Source of the DNA: Pseudomonadota bacterium
GTDB taxonomy: Bacteria > Desulfobacterota > Desulfobulbia > Desulfobulbales > Desulfocapsaceae
Direction of reading: 5' to 3'
Length of the DNA stretch: 64,000 nt
Assembly (NCBI GenBank): GCA_023412495.1
Contig: JAEYNP010000080.1
Coordinates: 186,001-250,000, forward strand
Part shown: positions 52,403-60,789 of the stretch, in pieces
Numbering within the stretch: the stretch's first letter is position 1
How the letters are laid out: every line of letters begins with the position of its first letter
Notes under the pieces: model-generated
Database searches by the model: none
What the model was told of the DNA's origin: nothing
What the model saw: only the letters and a program-made list of their open reading frames with translations
Program-made: the position numbers and the translations under genes

Positions 52403-53635
52403 TCAGACCCATGATATTTCGGTCGGCCTGCCTCCGTTTATCAGTTCGCGCAGTATTGCCGGTGCCGTCCGGCATTGAGATAAAGCGAATGAGGATACAT
52501 GAAGCAAAATGGCTTTCCTGCCTGATTCCAGACTACCATAGTCACTGTCGGCATGAAGGGCCCGCGCTCCTCCCAGAGTCGCCATGGCGAGGATCTGCGC
52601 GGGTTCCAGAGCCGGATGATCACTGGACAGAAGCTGCATCTCCCGCCACAGGTCTATTGTCGTATTCGAGGCAAAGGAATCCGTCCCCAGGGCCGGGAGA
52701 AGGCCCGCCTCGACCATTTTGACGGCAGGAGCCTTTCCCACCTTGAGAAAGCGATTGCTGCCCGGACAGAGGCAGATATGGGCGCCTCGTTTCGCAATCA
52801 GCTGCAGCTCGTGATCGGATACGTGGACACAATGGACCAGGAGGCTCCCGGCATCGAGCAGGTTGAATCGATCGTAATAGTCGATGGTGCCGGAAGAGTC
52901 CCCTTGGCTGGATGAAAAGGTGCCATCCCAGCGATTCCTCCCCTCGAGGAAATCGCGGAAGATTCCGGTGCGCGATTGCAGGAATGGCAGCTCTTCGCTG
53001 CTTTCGGCGGTATGGATGGAGAAAACCTGCCCCAGTCGCCGGCATCTCTCTTTGATAAGCTGCAGTAACTCAGGAGCCGTCGAATAGGGAGCGTGGCCGG
53101 TTACCGCAATCCGGTCGTCCAGGTCAGCGATCGTCTGTCGCGCCTCCTCGCAGCCCTGTCTATCCGGCCCGAGAAACTCGAGCATGCGGCGGATATCCGG
53201 CCATCTCTCTGTGCCGGACGACTCGGATTCGTTGAGTCTTTCGTTGCCGGTATCCGCCAGCAGCACTATCCCTGAGGCATACTGATCCCGCAGCAGGGCA
53301 TTTACCGCGGCAAAACGTTCCTCGCGGCTGAGGTTATTCGCGGCCCGTCTGGCGAGAAGGCCGGCTATCCAGTCGGTAAAAGTCTGTTGCGGGAGAGGTT
53401 CGGGAACATCCCGCAGATGAGAGAGTTCCAGATGGATATGGGCATTGATCAGGCCGGGCATGAGGACCCCCGGATACTGCGTCTCGCTTGCGGCCGGATA
53501 CCTGGCCAACATCTCCTCTCTCCGACCGACATCGATGATCCGGCGATCCGCGACAACCACGCTGCCGTCCTCGATGGCTGGTCGGGTGATGGGAAACACC
53601 CACCGGGAAGATACGATTTTCATGGCCCGAGTCAT
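52403..53635 (-). CDS. mqnX: Aminodeoxyfutalosine deaminase (MqnX-type amidohydrolase)
   Basis: 410 residues. Metal and catalytic motifs of the amidohydrolase family: LINAHIHLELSH (near 62), TGHAPYSTAP, SIHTAESSEE, LVHCVHVSD and LGTDSFASN. In this setting it deaminates 6-amino-6-deoxyfutalosine from MqnE. A well-spaced GGA precedes the ATG. A chlorohydrolase-like enzyme is the general alternative, but the neighbours make MqnX very likely. Confidence 0.88.
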   Translation of the reverse strand: MTRAMKIVSSRWVFPITRPAIEDGSVVVADRRIIDVGRREEMLARYPAASETQYPGVLMPGLINAHIHLELSHLRDVPEPLPQQTFTDWIAGLLARRAANNLSREERFAAVNALLRDQYASGIVLLADTGNERLNESESSGTERWPDIRRMLEFLGPDRQGCEEARQTIADLDDRIAVTGHAPYSTAPELLQLIKERCRRLGQVFSIHTAESSEELPFLQSRTGIFRDFLEGRNRWDGTFSSSQGDSSGTIDYYDRFNLLDAGSLLVHCVHVSDHELQLIAKRGAHICLCPGSNRFLKVGKAPAVKMVEAGLLPALGTDSFASNTTIDLWREMQLLSSDHPALEPAQILAMATLGGARALHADSDYGSLESGRKAILLHVSSFALSQCRTAPAILRELINGGRPTEISWV

Positions 53636-53674
53636 CTTTTCATCCTTCCGCCCTCAAGAAAACCGGGCGTCTGG

Positions 53675-54730
53675 CTAGACCAAGCTGTAATCCATCAATC
53701 GCTGCGCCGGCGAAAATCCGGCGGCTATGACCAGCTTCCTGATCTCCTCTTCGGAGAGCCGAAAACTTACTCCCGCTGCGGCCACGACATTTTCCTCGAT
53801 CATGGTGCTGCCGAAATCATTGGCTCCGAAAAAGAGCGACAGCTGCGCCACCTTCGCCCCCTGGGTGACCCATGAAGCCTGGATGTTGTCGAAATTATCC
53901 AGGTAGATTCGGGAGAGGGCCAGCATCCTGAGATACTGGACGGCAGTGGTCTTTTCCGTTTCGGCAAGCACCGTATTGCCGGGCTGGAACGGCCAGGGGA
54001 TGAAGGCCGTGAAACCGCGGGTCCTGTCCTGGAGGTCGCGAAGCCGCCTCAGGTGTTCCAGCCGCTCCTCCATGGTCTCTATATGCCCGAACATCATGGT
54101 GGCCGAGGTCCGCAACCCCTGATTGTGGGCCTCCTCCATGACCGCCAGCCACTCGTCGGCGCTGCACTTGCGCGGGGCGATCAACCGGCGCACCCGGTCG
54201 GAGAGAATCTCGGCGCCACCGCCCGGGATCGAATCGAGCCCTGCGACGATGAGCCGCCGCAGCACTTCCCTGATCGGCAGCCCCGAAAGATTGGCGAAAT
54301 GGCAGATCTCCGGTGGAGAAAAGCCGTGGACGTGGATGCCGGTGTTTTTCATGAACCGGACCATCTCTTCGTAATACTCGAGAGACTGTCCTGGGTGAAG
54401 CCCGCCCTGAAGGAGGATCTGGGTGCCGCCGAGGGACTTGGTCTCCTCTATTTTGGCCTTGAGCTCGGGAAAGCTCAGCAAGTAGCCCCGGCCGTCTTCG
54501 GGGGCCTTGAAAAAGGCGCAGAACTTACAGGCGGAGATGCAGATGTCGGTGTAGTTGATGTTGCGGTCGATGACGTACGTCACCAGGTTTTCGGGGTGCT
54601 TGCGGCGGCGAATCGTATCGGCCAGGATCCCCAGCTGGTAGAAATCCCCCTCCCGTTCGAGAAGGAGAAACTCCTCATCATCGATCCTCTCTCCCGCCTC
54701 TACCTTCCGCGCGATTCTCTCAAGCTGCAT
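53675..54730 (-). CDS. mqnC: Radical SAM dehypoxanthine futalosine cyclase MqnC
   Basis: 351 residues. The CxxxCxxC cluster site is CISACKFCAF (near 64). LLQGGLHPGQSLEYYEEMVR, PPEICHFANLSG, and the MqnC-specific C-terminal FGANDFGSTMIEENVVAAAG are present. It closes the ring to form the naphthoate skeleton. It follows mqnE by 19 bases and precedes mqnX by 39. Confidence 0.94.
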   Translation of the reverse strand: MQLERIARKVEAGERIDDEEFLLLEREGDFYQLGILADTIRRRKHPENLVTYVIDRNINYTDICISACKFCAFFKAPEDGRGYLLSFPELKAKIEETKSLGGTQILLQGGLHPGQSLEYYEEMVRFMKNTGIHVHGFSPPEICHFANLSGLPIREVLRRLIVAGLDSIPGGGAEILSDRVRRLIAPRKCSADEWLAVMEEAHNQGLRTSATMMFGHIETMEERLEHLRRLRDLQDRTRGFTAFIPWPFQPGNTVLAETEKTTAVQYLRMLALSRIYLDNFDNIQASWVTQGAKVAQLSLFFGANDFGSTMIEENVVAAAGVSFRLSEEEIRKLVIAAGFSPAQRLMDYSLV

Positions 54731-54749
54731 CGGGCACGCTCCCCTTCTC

Positions 54750-55847
54750 TCAAGTGTGAACGTGAACGACGTTATAGAGGGTGTCCCGTTGCACGGGAAC
54801 CCGGCCCGCTTCCCTGATCAGCCGCACCAGGGTATTGCTGCCGATGGCCTGCTCCGTCTCGGCGCCGGCCATGTGGGTAATAACCTCTTCCTTGACGGTG
54901 CCGTCCATATCATCCGCCCCGAAGGACAGGGCGATCTGGGCCATCTGCGGCCCGATCATCACCCAATAGGCCTTGATATGCGGGAAGTTGTCGAGGAACA
55001 GACGGGAAACCGCGATAATTTTCAGGTCGTCGATGCCGGTCGTCCGGGAAAGCCCGGACATAGCGGTATTTTTGGGATGAAAGGCTAGCGGGATGAAAGC
55101 CAGGAAACCCTTCGTCTCATCCTGCGCTTCCCGCAGGGCGGCGAGATGTTCGAGACGCTCCTCAATCGTTTCGATATGGCCGTAGAGCATGGTGGCATTG
55201 GAATGCAGCCCCTGGCGATGGGCGGTTTTGGCCACCTCCAGCCAGTTCCTGCCGGAGAGTTTTTTCTCGCAGGTGAGCTGGCGAATCCTCGGGCTGAAAA
55301 CCTCGGCTCCGCCTCCAGGCAGGGAATCGAGTCCCGCCTCCTGCAGGATGGCCAGCGTCTGGGCCACCGGCTTGCCGCAAAGCTCCGCCAGATGCGCGAT
55401 CTCTACGCAGGTGAAGGCCTGGATGTGGACTTCCGGCCGGACCTCCTTGATACCCCGGAGGAGTTCAAGATAATAATCGAACGGCAACTTGGGGTGGATG
55501 CCTCCAACCATGTGAATTTCCGAGATCGGTTCAGCCAGCCTCGCTCGCACTTTTTCCTTCACCTCCGCAACGCTCATCTCAAATGCCAGCTCGGAATCCT
55601 TCTCCCGGCCGAAAGCACAGAATTTGCAGAGATTTACGCAGATATTGGAATAATTTATGTGCTGGTTGAAGATAAAATAGGTGTTGTCGCCGTTCTGCCT
55701 TTCCCGGACGATATTGGCGAGATACCCTACTGCCAGAATGTCTTGCGATCGATAGAGCTGGAGCCCGTCGGCCACGCTCAGCCTTTCGCCCACGGAGACT
55801 TTTTCAAGGATGTTGCCGAGCCCGGCTTGTTCTATGTACGTATTCAC
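54750..55847 (-). CDS. mqnE: Radical SAM aminofutalosine synthase MqnE
   Basis: 365 residues. Cluster site CVNLCKFCAFGRE (near 71), MVGGIHPKLPFDYYLELLR, YGHIETIEERLEHL, and FGADDMDGTVKEE near the C-terminus fit MqnE rather than MqnC. It joins the 3-enolpyruvylbenzoate from MqnA to SAM, giving 6-amino-6-deoxyfutalosine. First gene of the futalosine run. Confidence 0.94.
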   Translation of the reverse strand: MNTYIEQAGLGNILEKVSVGERLSVADGLQLYRSQDILAVGYLANIVRERQNGDNTYFIFNQHINYSNICVNLCKFCAFGREKDSELAFEMSVAEVKEKVRARLAEPISEIHMVGGIHPKLPFDYYLELLRGIKEVRPEVHIQAFTCVEIAHLAELCGKPVAQTLAILQEAGLDSLPGGGAEVFSPRIRQLTCEKKLSGRNWLEVAKTAHRQGLHSNATMLYGHIETIEERLEHLAALREAQDETKGFLAFIPLAFHPKNTAMSGLSRTTGIDDLKIIAVSRLFLDNFPHIKAYWVMIGPQMAQIALSFGADDMDGTVKEEVITHMAGAETEQAIGSNTLVRLIREAGRVPVQRDTLYNVVHVHT

Positions 55848-55857
55848 GGCGGAAATG

Positions 55858-55882
55858 AAAAGCCGGGCGTGAGAACCCGGCT
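55858..55882 (-). terminator. Intrinsic terminator of the sigma factor gene
   Basis: Minus-strand AGCCGGG-(8)-CCCGGCT (55861-55882) followed by TTTTCATTT. It lies in the 59-base gap after the sigma factor and reaches close to the mqnE start, so mqnE probably has its own promoter inside the sigma gene or depends on partial read-through. Confidence 0.7.
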
Positions 55883-55906
55883 ACAGAATTTATGGATGAA
55901 GGCCCG

Positions 55907-57235
55907 CTAGTCGATAAAGAACTTCAACTTGTCGCGACGGCTCGAGTGACGGAGCCGGTTGAGGGCCTTTTTCTCGATCTGCCGGATTCTCTCCCGGCTG
56001 ACATTGAAGAGTTTGCCGATCTCTTCCAGGGTGTACTCGGCCTTTTCGCCGATACCGAAGCGCAGGCGGATGATCTTTTCTTCCCGTTCACTGAGCGTCT
56101 CTAGAATGTCGTTGACCCGTCCGGAAAGCTCCCGGGTCTGCACCGCATCGTAGGGCGACTGCGACTCCTGATTTTCGAGGAAATCTCCGAGGGTGGAATC
56201 ATCGTCCCCCACCGGGGTTTCCAGGGAAATGGGTTCGCGCGAGGCCTCGAGGATGGAGAGAATCTTATCCATCGGCAGGTTGGTCGCCTTGGATATCTCG
56301 AGCGGAGTGGGCTCCCGGCCCAGCTCCTTGAAGAGGGCGTAGAAGGCCTTGAAGAACTGGCTGCGCAGTTCTAGGAAATGCACGGGCAGCCGGATGGTCC
56401 GGGTCTTGTCGAGAATCGCCCGGGTGATCGCCTGGCGGATCCACCAGCTGGCGTAGGTGGAGAACTTGTTGCCCTTGGTGTAATCGAACCGGAAGACCGC
56501 GCGCATCAGACCCAGGTTGCCCTCCTGGATGAGATCCGCCAGCGTCAGCCCCTGATGCATGTAACGTTTGGCAATGGAAACCACGAGACGGAGGTTCGCC
56601 CGAATCATGGTATCCTTGGCGACCTCGATCGACCGGCTGTAGGCCTCGAGTTTCGCCTGCAGTTCGAACAGTTCACGAATATCCGGATATTTCTTCGCCG
56701 CGCTCAAGATCGTATAGCGCATGAAATTCAGCTGCTGTTTCTTCGGCTTGAGGGTCGGGTCCCGCTTCTCCCAGAGATCGATGCGCTCGCGCAGCAGCTG
56801 GACCTCTTTCACCCCCGACTGATCCTCGCGAATGGCGCTGATGATCGACTCGAAGCCCTGACGAATGGTCTTACTGTATTTGGCTTCCTCCTCCGGCGTC
56901 AGCAGATCGAACCGGCCCATCTCGCGAAGATAGGTGGTGGTGGTCTCTTCGGCCTCGTGGGTCTCGTCGTCGGCCAGGACTATGTCCTCGTCGGGATTGG
57001 CCTCAACGGAAGAGTCATCGACCTTCTCCCAAACTTCCCCGGAGAGCGTTCTTTTTTCCCCGCTTTTTTCAACCGTTACAATCTCGATCGAGTGAGCTCC
57101 GAGGAAGTTGAAGATCGACTCGATTTCGTTAGGATCTTTTATGTCATCTGGCAATAATTCATTGAGATCATCAAAGCTAATACAGCCTTCTTCCTTTCCA
57201 GCCTTCAAAAGGTTTTCTTTTAGTTCAGGCAGCAC
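55907..57235 (-). CDS. rpoD: RpoD-like sigma-70 factor
   Basis: 442 residues, short for RpoD (usually >550) because the spacer between regions 1.2 and 2 is short. Region 1.1-like N-terminus, region 1.2 TYLREMGRFDLLTPEEE, region 2 (NLRLVVSIAKRYMHQGLTLADLIQEGNLGLMRA; FSTYASWWIRQAITRAI), region 3.0 with the His and Glu of PVHFLELRSQF, region 4 with FNVSRERIRQIEKKAL. All DNA-contact motifs are intact. The GTG start follows GGGAG. No dnaG upstream, so it may be the main sigma or a close paralogue. Confidence 0.88.
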   Translation of the reverse strand: MLPELKENLLKAGKEEGCISFDDLNELLPDDIKDPNEIESIFNFLGAHSIEIVTVEKSGEKRTLSGEVWEKVDDSSVEANPDEDIVLADDETHEAEETTTTYLREMGRFDLLTPEEEAKYSKTIRQGFESIISAIREDQSGVKEVQLLRERIDLWEKRDPTLKPKKQQLNFMRYTILSAAKKYPDIRELFELQAKLEAYSRSIEVAKDTMIRANLRLVVSIAKRYMHQGLTLADLIQEGNLGLMRAVFRFDYTKGNKFSTYASWWIRQAITRAILDKTRTIRLPVHFLELRSQFFKAFYALFKELGREPTPLEISKATNLPMDKILSILEASREPISLETPVGDDDSTLGDFLENQESQSPYDAVQTRELSGRVNDILETLSEREEKIIRLRFGIGEKAEYTLEEIGKLFNVSRERIRQIEKKALNRLRHSSRRDKLKFFID

Positions 57236-57602
57236 CAGTGACCACTCCCTTTCTTGAATTTTTCAGGCAACCTATTGCTTACGCAGCCGTTCGGGCTTCA
57301 ACCAATAGTCTCAAGAGAACCAACAAGGTATATACGCGTAATTTTGACAAAAAAAAAGCCGACGAGGAAGAATCTCGTAAGCGCGCAGTAGACTCAGAAG
57401 AGCATATACATACAATGTTTACCAGAATAATGCAATTTATTAAATATACACGCTTGGGTGGAATTTTTTCTATTTTTTCCGCATAGCGAGCTTATACTAT
57501 AGCATCATCGAGCCGATATTCAAGGTTCCATACCTCATTACCGGCTGCTTTAACTCTTACCAATCGGCACGAAATCTCCAACAATTCCAGCCAGAGGCAA
57601 CG
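57236..57602. other. Divergent intergenic region, sigma factor / malQ
   Basis: 367 bases, AT-rich in the middle (57400-57490). Short frames here look non-coding. It must hold the promoters of both genes. A TTGACA is present near 57345 but no matching -10 at the right distance was found. Confidence 0.5.
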
Positions 57603-59162
57603 ATGAATAATCGCAGCAGTGGCATTCTTGCACACATCTCCTCGCTTCCCTCGCCTTACGGCATAGGTGATATCGGTCCGGCGAGCCATGCCTTCATCGA
57701 TTTTCTGGTGCGATGCGAACAGAGCTACTGGCAGTTCCTGCCCACCGGCCCCACCAATGCTCTCTTCGACGATTCACCGTACATGGGCACCTCGGCTTTC
57801 GCCGGTTCGTTACTGCTCATTTCGCCTGACCTGCTTTTCCAGGAGGATCTGATTTCCCGGGAGCTCCTCGAGAGCCACCCCGATTTCTCGCCGTACTCGG
57901 CCGATATCGACGAGGTCAGAAAGTACAAGTCCAGATTACTAAATGAGGCTTACCTGCGGTTTCGTCAAGACAGATATCCCGACTACTCACTTTTCCTGCA
58001 AGACAATCCATGGATCGATGATTTCGCCATGTTCATGACCTGCAAGGAAATCTACTATAATATTGGCTGGTTCGATTGGCCCCAGGAATTGGCTACACGG
58101 GATCCCGAAGCACTCTCCCAGTTGAAGAGCCGCCATAGCGACCGAATGAACTATTACCGGTTCGAGCAATTCGAGTTTTTCCGCCAGTGGCAACTGCTGC
58201 GTAAACATGCCGGAGCACATGCCATCCATCTCTTCGGCGACTTGCCCATATATGTCAGTTACGACAGTGTCGATGTCTGGGCCCACCAGGAAATCTTCGA
58301 ACTGGATCGAAAGACCTTCCGTCCGACCCATGTGGCTGGCGTGCCGCCCGACTACTTCAGCAAGACCGGTCAACGCTGGGGTAATCCGCTCTACGACTGG
58401 CAAAATAAGGATTCTAAAATACAGCAAAAGCTTCTGAACTGGTGGGCGGACAGACTGTCCCATTTGTTTCATATGGTCGACATGGTGCGTATCGATCATT
58501 TCCGGGGGTTCGAATCCTACTGGTCCATTCCGGAAGAAAATGAGACCGCGGTCGACGGCGTGTGGCTGAAGGGTCCCGGTCGCAACTTTTTTCAGCAGAT
58601 TTTCGCACGACTCGGGCTACTGAATATAGTCGCCGAGGACTTGGGAATCATCACCCAGGAGGTGGTCAGCCTTCGAGACGAATTAGGGTTTCCCGGCATG
58701 AGGGTTCTGCAGTTCGCCTTCGACGGCACCCCCGACAACACCTTTCTGCCCTATAATTTCACCACTCCAAACTGCATTGTATATACAGGCACCCATGACA
58801 ACGATACTACCGTCGGCTGGTTTTTCAGCGACAGGCTCGACGATGCTCAGCGAGCCAAGATCAAGATGTTTTGCAATAGAGGTTCGGACGACCGGAACGG
58901 CATCCATCGCGACATGATTTACCTGGCACAATCGTCCATCGCCAATTTATGTATTTTCCCACTACAGGATATCCTCGGCTTCGGCAACGACTGCAAGATG
59001 AACAGCCCCGGAGTCTCCACCGGCAACTGGCGCTGGCGGTGCGCCTCCTGGTTTCTTACGGATGAGATTGCCGAATGGCTGCGCACCACCACGCGGCTTT
59101 TCGGCAGGACACGGCCGGCAGACCAAGAGACTCCCAAAGAACAGCCCCCGGACCGACAATAG
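57603..59162 (+). CDS. malQ: 4-alpha-glucanotransferase (amylomaltase)
   Basis: 519 residues, the normal size. SGILAHISSLPSPYGIGDIG, WQFLPTGPT, the catalytic Asp region MVRIDHFRGFESYW, LNIVAEDLG (acid/base Glu), and YTGTHDNDTTVGW are all present. It rearranges alpha-1,4-glucans in glycogen metabolism. Single gene, followed by the tRNA-Glu boundary. Confidence 0.95.
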   Translation: MNNRSSGILAHISSLPSPYGIGDIGPASHAFIDFLVRCEQSYWQFLPTGPTNALFDDSPYMGTSAFAGSLLLISPDLLFQEDLISRELLESHPDFSPYSADIDEVRKYKSRLLNEAYLRFRQDRYPDYSLFLQDNPWIDDFAMFMTCKEIYYNIGWFDWPQELATRDPEALSQLKSRHSDRMNYYRFEQFEFFRQWQLLRKHAGAHAIHLFGDLPIYVSYDSVDVWAHQEIFELDRKTFRPTHVAGVPPDYFSKTGQRWGNPLYDWQNKDSKIQQKLLNWWADRLSHLFHMVDMVRIDHFRGFESYWSIPEENETAVDGVWLKGPGRNFFQQIFARLGLLNIVAEDLGIITQEVVSLRDELGFPGMRVLQFAFDGTPDNTFLPYNFTTPNCIVYTGTHDNDTTVGWFFSDRLDDAQRAKIKMFCNRGSDDRNGIHRDMIYLAQSSIANLCIFPLQDILGFGNDCKMNSPGVSTGNWRWRCASWFLTDEIAEWLRTTTRLFGRTRPADQETPKEQPPDRQ

Positions 59163-59228
59163 TCGAAAAATGGCCGCAACTAAAAGTTGACAAGCCATCG
59201 GCGGTCAGGTATATAACACGGCACATTT

Positions 59229-59304
59229 GGCCCCATCGTCTAGTGGCCTAGGACACCGGCCTCTCACGCCGGTAACAGGGGTTCGAGTCCCCTTGGGGTC
59301 ACCA
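59229..59304 (+). tRNA. tRNA-Glu (anticodon CTC)
   Basis: 76 bases with an encoded CCA end. Acceptor GGCCCCA/TGGGGTC, D arm, anticodon stem CCGGC/GCCGG around CTCTCAC (anticodon CTC), and T arm AGGGG-TTCGAGT-CCCCT. It borders the phage-like region and is a plausible attachment site. Confidence 0.95.
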
Positions 59305-59316
59305 ATTAGTATAATC

Positions 59317-59350
59317 AAGGACTTACAGTTAATTCTGTAGGTCCTTTTTT
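59317..59350 (+). terminator. Intrinsic terminator after tRNA-Glu
   Basis: AAGGACTTACAG and CTGTAGGTCCTT form a 12-bp stem (one G-T pair) with a six-base loop, followed by six T. Typical Rho-independent structure closing the tRNA transcript. Confidence 0.85.
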
Positions 59351-59407
59351 ATTGTCTAAAAATTTTTATCCAACCTTTTATCCAACCTGCGGGGGAAATC
59401 TGTTCCC

Positions 59408-59602
59408 ATGGACCAGATAGAATTTCTCGTGGACCAGGCGCACAGGCTCTTCGGTAAAACATCCATCTTCGAAGTGATCGACCTGCCCACCAGGCAAGAG
59501 GCAAACAAGGTGCTCGTGGAAGCTCACGGGCCGGTTGATGAGGCGAAGGTCGATCGGTATCTGTCAATCCTAGACCGGCTGCGGGCCGAGATTGGGGGAT
59601 AA
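59408..59602 (+). CDS. Small hypothetical protein
   Basis: 64 residues (MDQIEFLVDQAHRLFGKTSI...LSILDRLRAEIGG), amphipathic, with no motif I know. GGGGGAAA lies upstream at a long but possible distance. Its end overlaps the opposite-strand frame at 59570. Coding status rests on composition only. Confidence 0.4.
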   Translation: MDQIEFLVDQAHRLFGKTSIFEVIDLPTRQEANKVLVEAHGPVDEAKVDRYLSILDRLRAEIGG

Positions 59603-59851
59603 TTTCTTTTGCTCTTGTGCCGCGGGTTTGTTTTGTGGTTTTTCCTTGTGATCGACTTCCGCCTTGTCGGCTTCTGGTTGTGATGGTTCGGCCTGGGTTG
59701 AGTAGTTATCGTGGCACTGTGCCATTTTAGATTCTCGCCTACCCTGCTCTTTCGTCCTCACCCTGTCCTGCAGTTGTTCGGCTGTCACCACATCAGCCGG
59801 TGCCGCCCCATCGTTCACCCTTTCAGCCACAACCCGGCAGACTGTCTTCAT
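59570..59851 (-). CDS. Hypothetical protein, Gln/Lys/Pro-rich tail
   Basis: 93 residues. First half AERVNDGAAPADVVTAEQLQ; second half a charged, Pro- and Gln-rich tail (EADKAEVDHKEKPQNKPAA). No clear ribosome-binding site, and it lies past the terminator at 59886-59917, so expression would need its own promoter. Weakly supported. Confidence 0.35.
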   Translation of the reverse strand: MKTVCRVVAERVNDGAAPADVVTAEQLQDRVRTKEQGRRESKMAQCHDNYSTQAEPSQPEADKAEVDHKEKPQNKPAAQEQKKLSPNLGPQPV

Positions 59852-59885
59852 CGGCGCGCCTGAGTATGCCTATGTGGGGTCAGAA

Positions 59886-59917
59886 ATAAAAAAGCCCGAT
59901 CCTTTCGGGACCGGGCT
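59886..59917 (-). terminator. Intrinsic terminator of the phage-like operon
   Basis: On the minus strand AGCCCGGTCCC-GAAA-GGATCGGGCT then TTTTTTA. Placed just after the last strongly supported minus-strand gene (59950-60141), it ends that operon. Confidence 0.8.
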
Positions 59918-59949
59918 CTGATGCTGACACCAAACCTGGACAGGTTCAA

Positions 59950-60141
59950 TCACACGCCTGGAAATTCATTCCAGTACGCCCTGGCTTGCTCGTTGGCCTT
60001 TTCAAGAATTTCCTGCATAGTTGCGCTCCCCATACAATCGGCGCACAGGGCGATACTGTTTGCGGCGCCATTGAAAAAGATGATGCCGGTTAAGGGCGCT
60101 TCCTGGCCGCAGACGATGCATTCACGATTCTTTCCTTCCAT
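59950..60141 (-). CDS. Small zinc-ribbon-like phage protein
   Basis: 63 residues from MEGKNRECIVCGQEAPLTGI, with CIVCGQ and ALCADCMG as two C-x2-C pairs, then a helical tail EILEKANEQARAYWNEF. GGAG lies seven bases upstream of ATG 60141, so the longer frame is not used. Probable zinc-binding protein of unknown function; last gene before the terminator. Confidence 0.75.
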   Translation of the reverse strand: MEGKNRECIVCGQEAPLTGIIFFNGAANSIALCADCMGSATMQEILEKANEQARAYWNEFPGV

Positions 60142-60318
60142 GGTGTTTCTCCAAATAAAAATGCCGCGAGCGCTCCTAAAGCCTGTAACGGCTTCCCGGG
60201 GCCTCACGGACTCCCGGACACTCACGGCAAAGATAATTGGCAAAAAAAATGACCTTGTTTAAGGCGGGGTCAGCGCCGTTACAGTTTTAGGAAATCCAGG
60301 TTAGCGAATTTCGCGCGG

Positions 60319-60531
60319 TTAGTCAATGGGATTATCGGTTCCTGCGTATTTTGCCTTTTGTTCCTCTATCCATCTGACAAGGTCCTCATGGGTCGCCAGC
60401 CACTGGCTGCTGCGACCGATTTTGAACACGGGCAGCTTCAACTCCTGAACGTAGTAGCTCATTTCCTTGTAATTCAGGCCGGCCACGGCGCAGATTTCCT
60501 TCACGCCACGATAGACGAGCGGTTTGAACAT
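60319..60531 (-). CDS. Small helix-turn-helix (excisionase/MerR-like) protein
   Basis: 70 residues from MFKPLVYRGVKEICAVAGLN. VKEICAVAGLNYKEMSYYVQ, KLPVFKIGRSSQWLATHEDLVRWI resembles the winged-helix fold used by excisionases and phage adaptor proteins. ATG 60531 is 15 bases after the previous stop; a TTG at 60546 directly abuts it. DNA-binding is inferred from the fold pattern. Confidence 0.65.
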   Translation of the reverse strand: MFKPLVYRGVKEICAVAGLNYKEMSYYVQELKLPVFKIGRSSQWLATHEDLVRWIEEQKAKYAGTDNPID

Positions 60532-60546
60532 TGGTGTAGATCGCAA

Positions 60547-60789
60547 TCACCACGAAAAAAGGCTCTCAGCGCCCATACGCCGCGCCTCTTCCCTGGCGTG
60601 ACACTTACCGTCCGCCGACCAAAGAAAGAGCGCTGCGCCCTCGTCCCGGCGGTGCTCGCACCATTTCACCATCGAGGTATCAAGCTCACCTTCGCAGAGA
60701 AGGTCTTCGAGGTCCACCCGGTAAGTTTTCCCCTGGCGGCGTGGCTGACTCGGCCGGCCGTGTTGCTGGTGGTTTTGAAGGATGATCAT
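60547..60789 (-). CDS. Hypothetical phage-element protein
   Basis: 80 residues (MIILQNHQQHGRPSQ...GAESLFSW). The ATG overlaps the tape-measure stop (ATGA), so it is translated with it. The middle DLEDLLCEGELDTSMVKWCEHRR is charged and contains two Cys. No family recognised. Confidence 0.65.
   Translation of the reverse strand: MIILQNHQQHGRPSQPRRQGKTYRVDLEDLLCEGELDTSMVKWCEHRRDEGAALFLWSADGKCHAREEARRMGAESLFSW

Noticed and set aside
59305..59420. Possible attachment repeat next to tRNA-Glu
   Set aside because: A duplicated tRNA 3' end was sought in the right-hand 4.7 kb and not seen; kept only as an inference.
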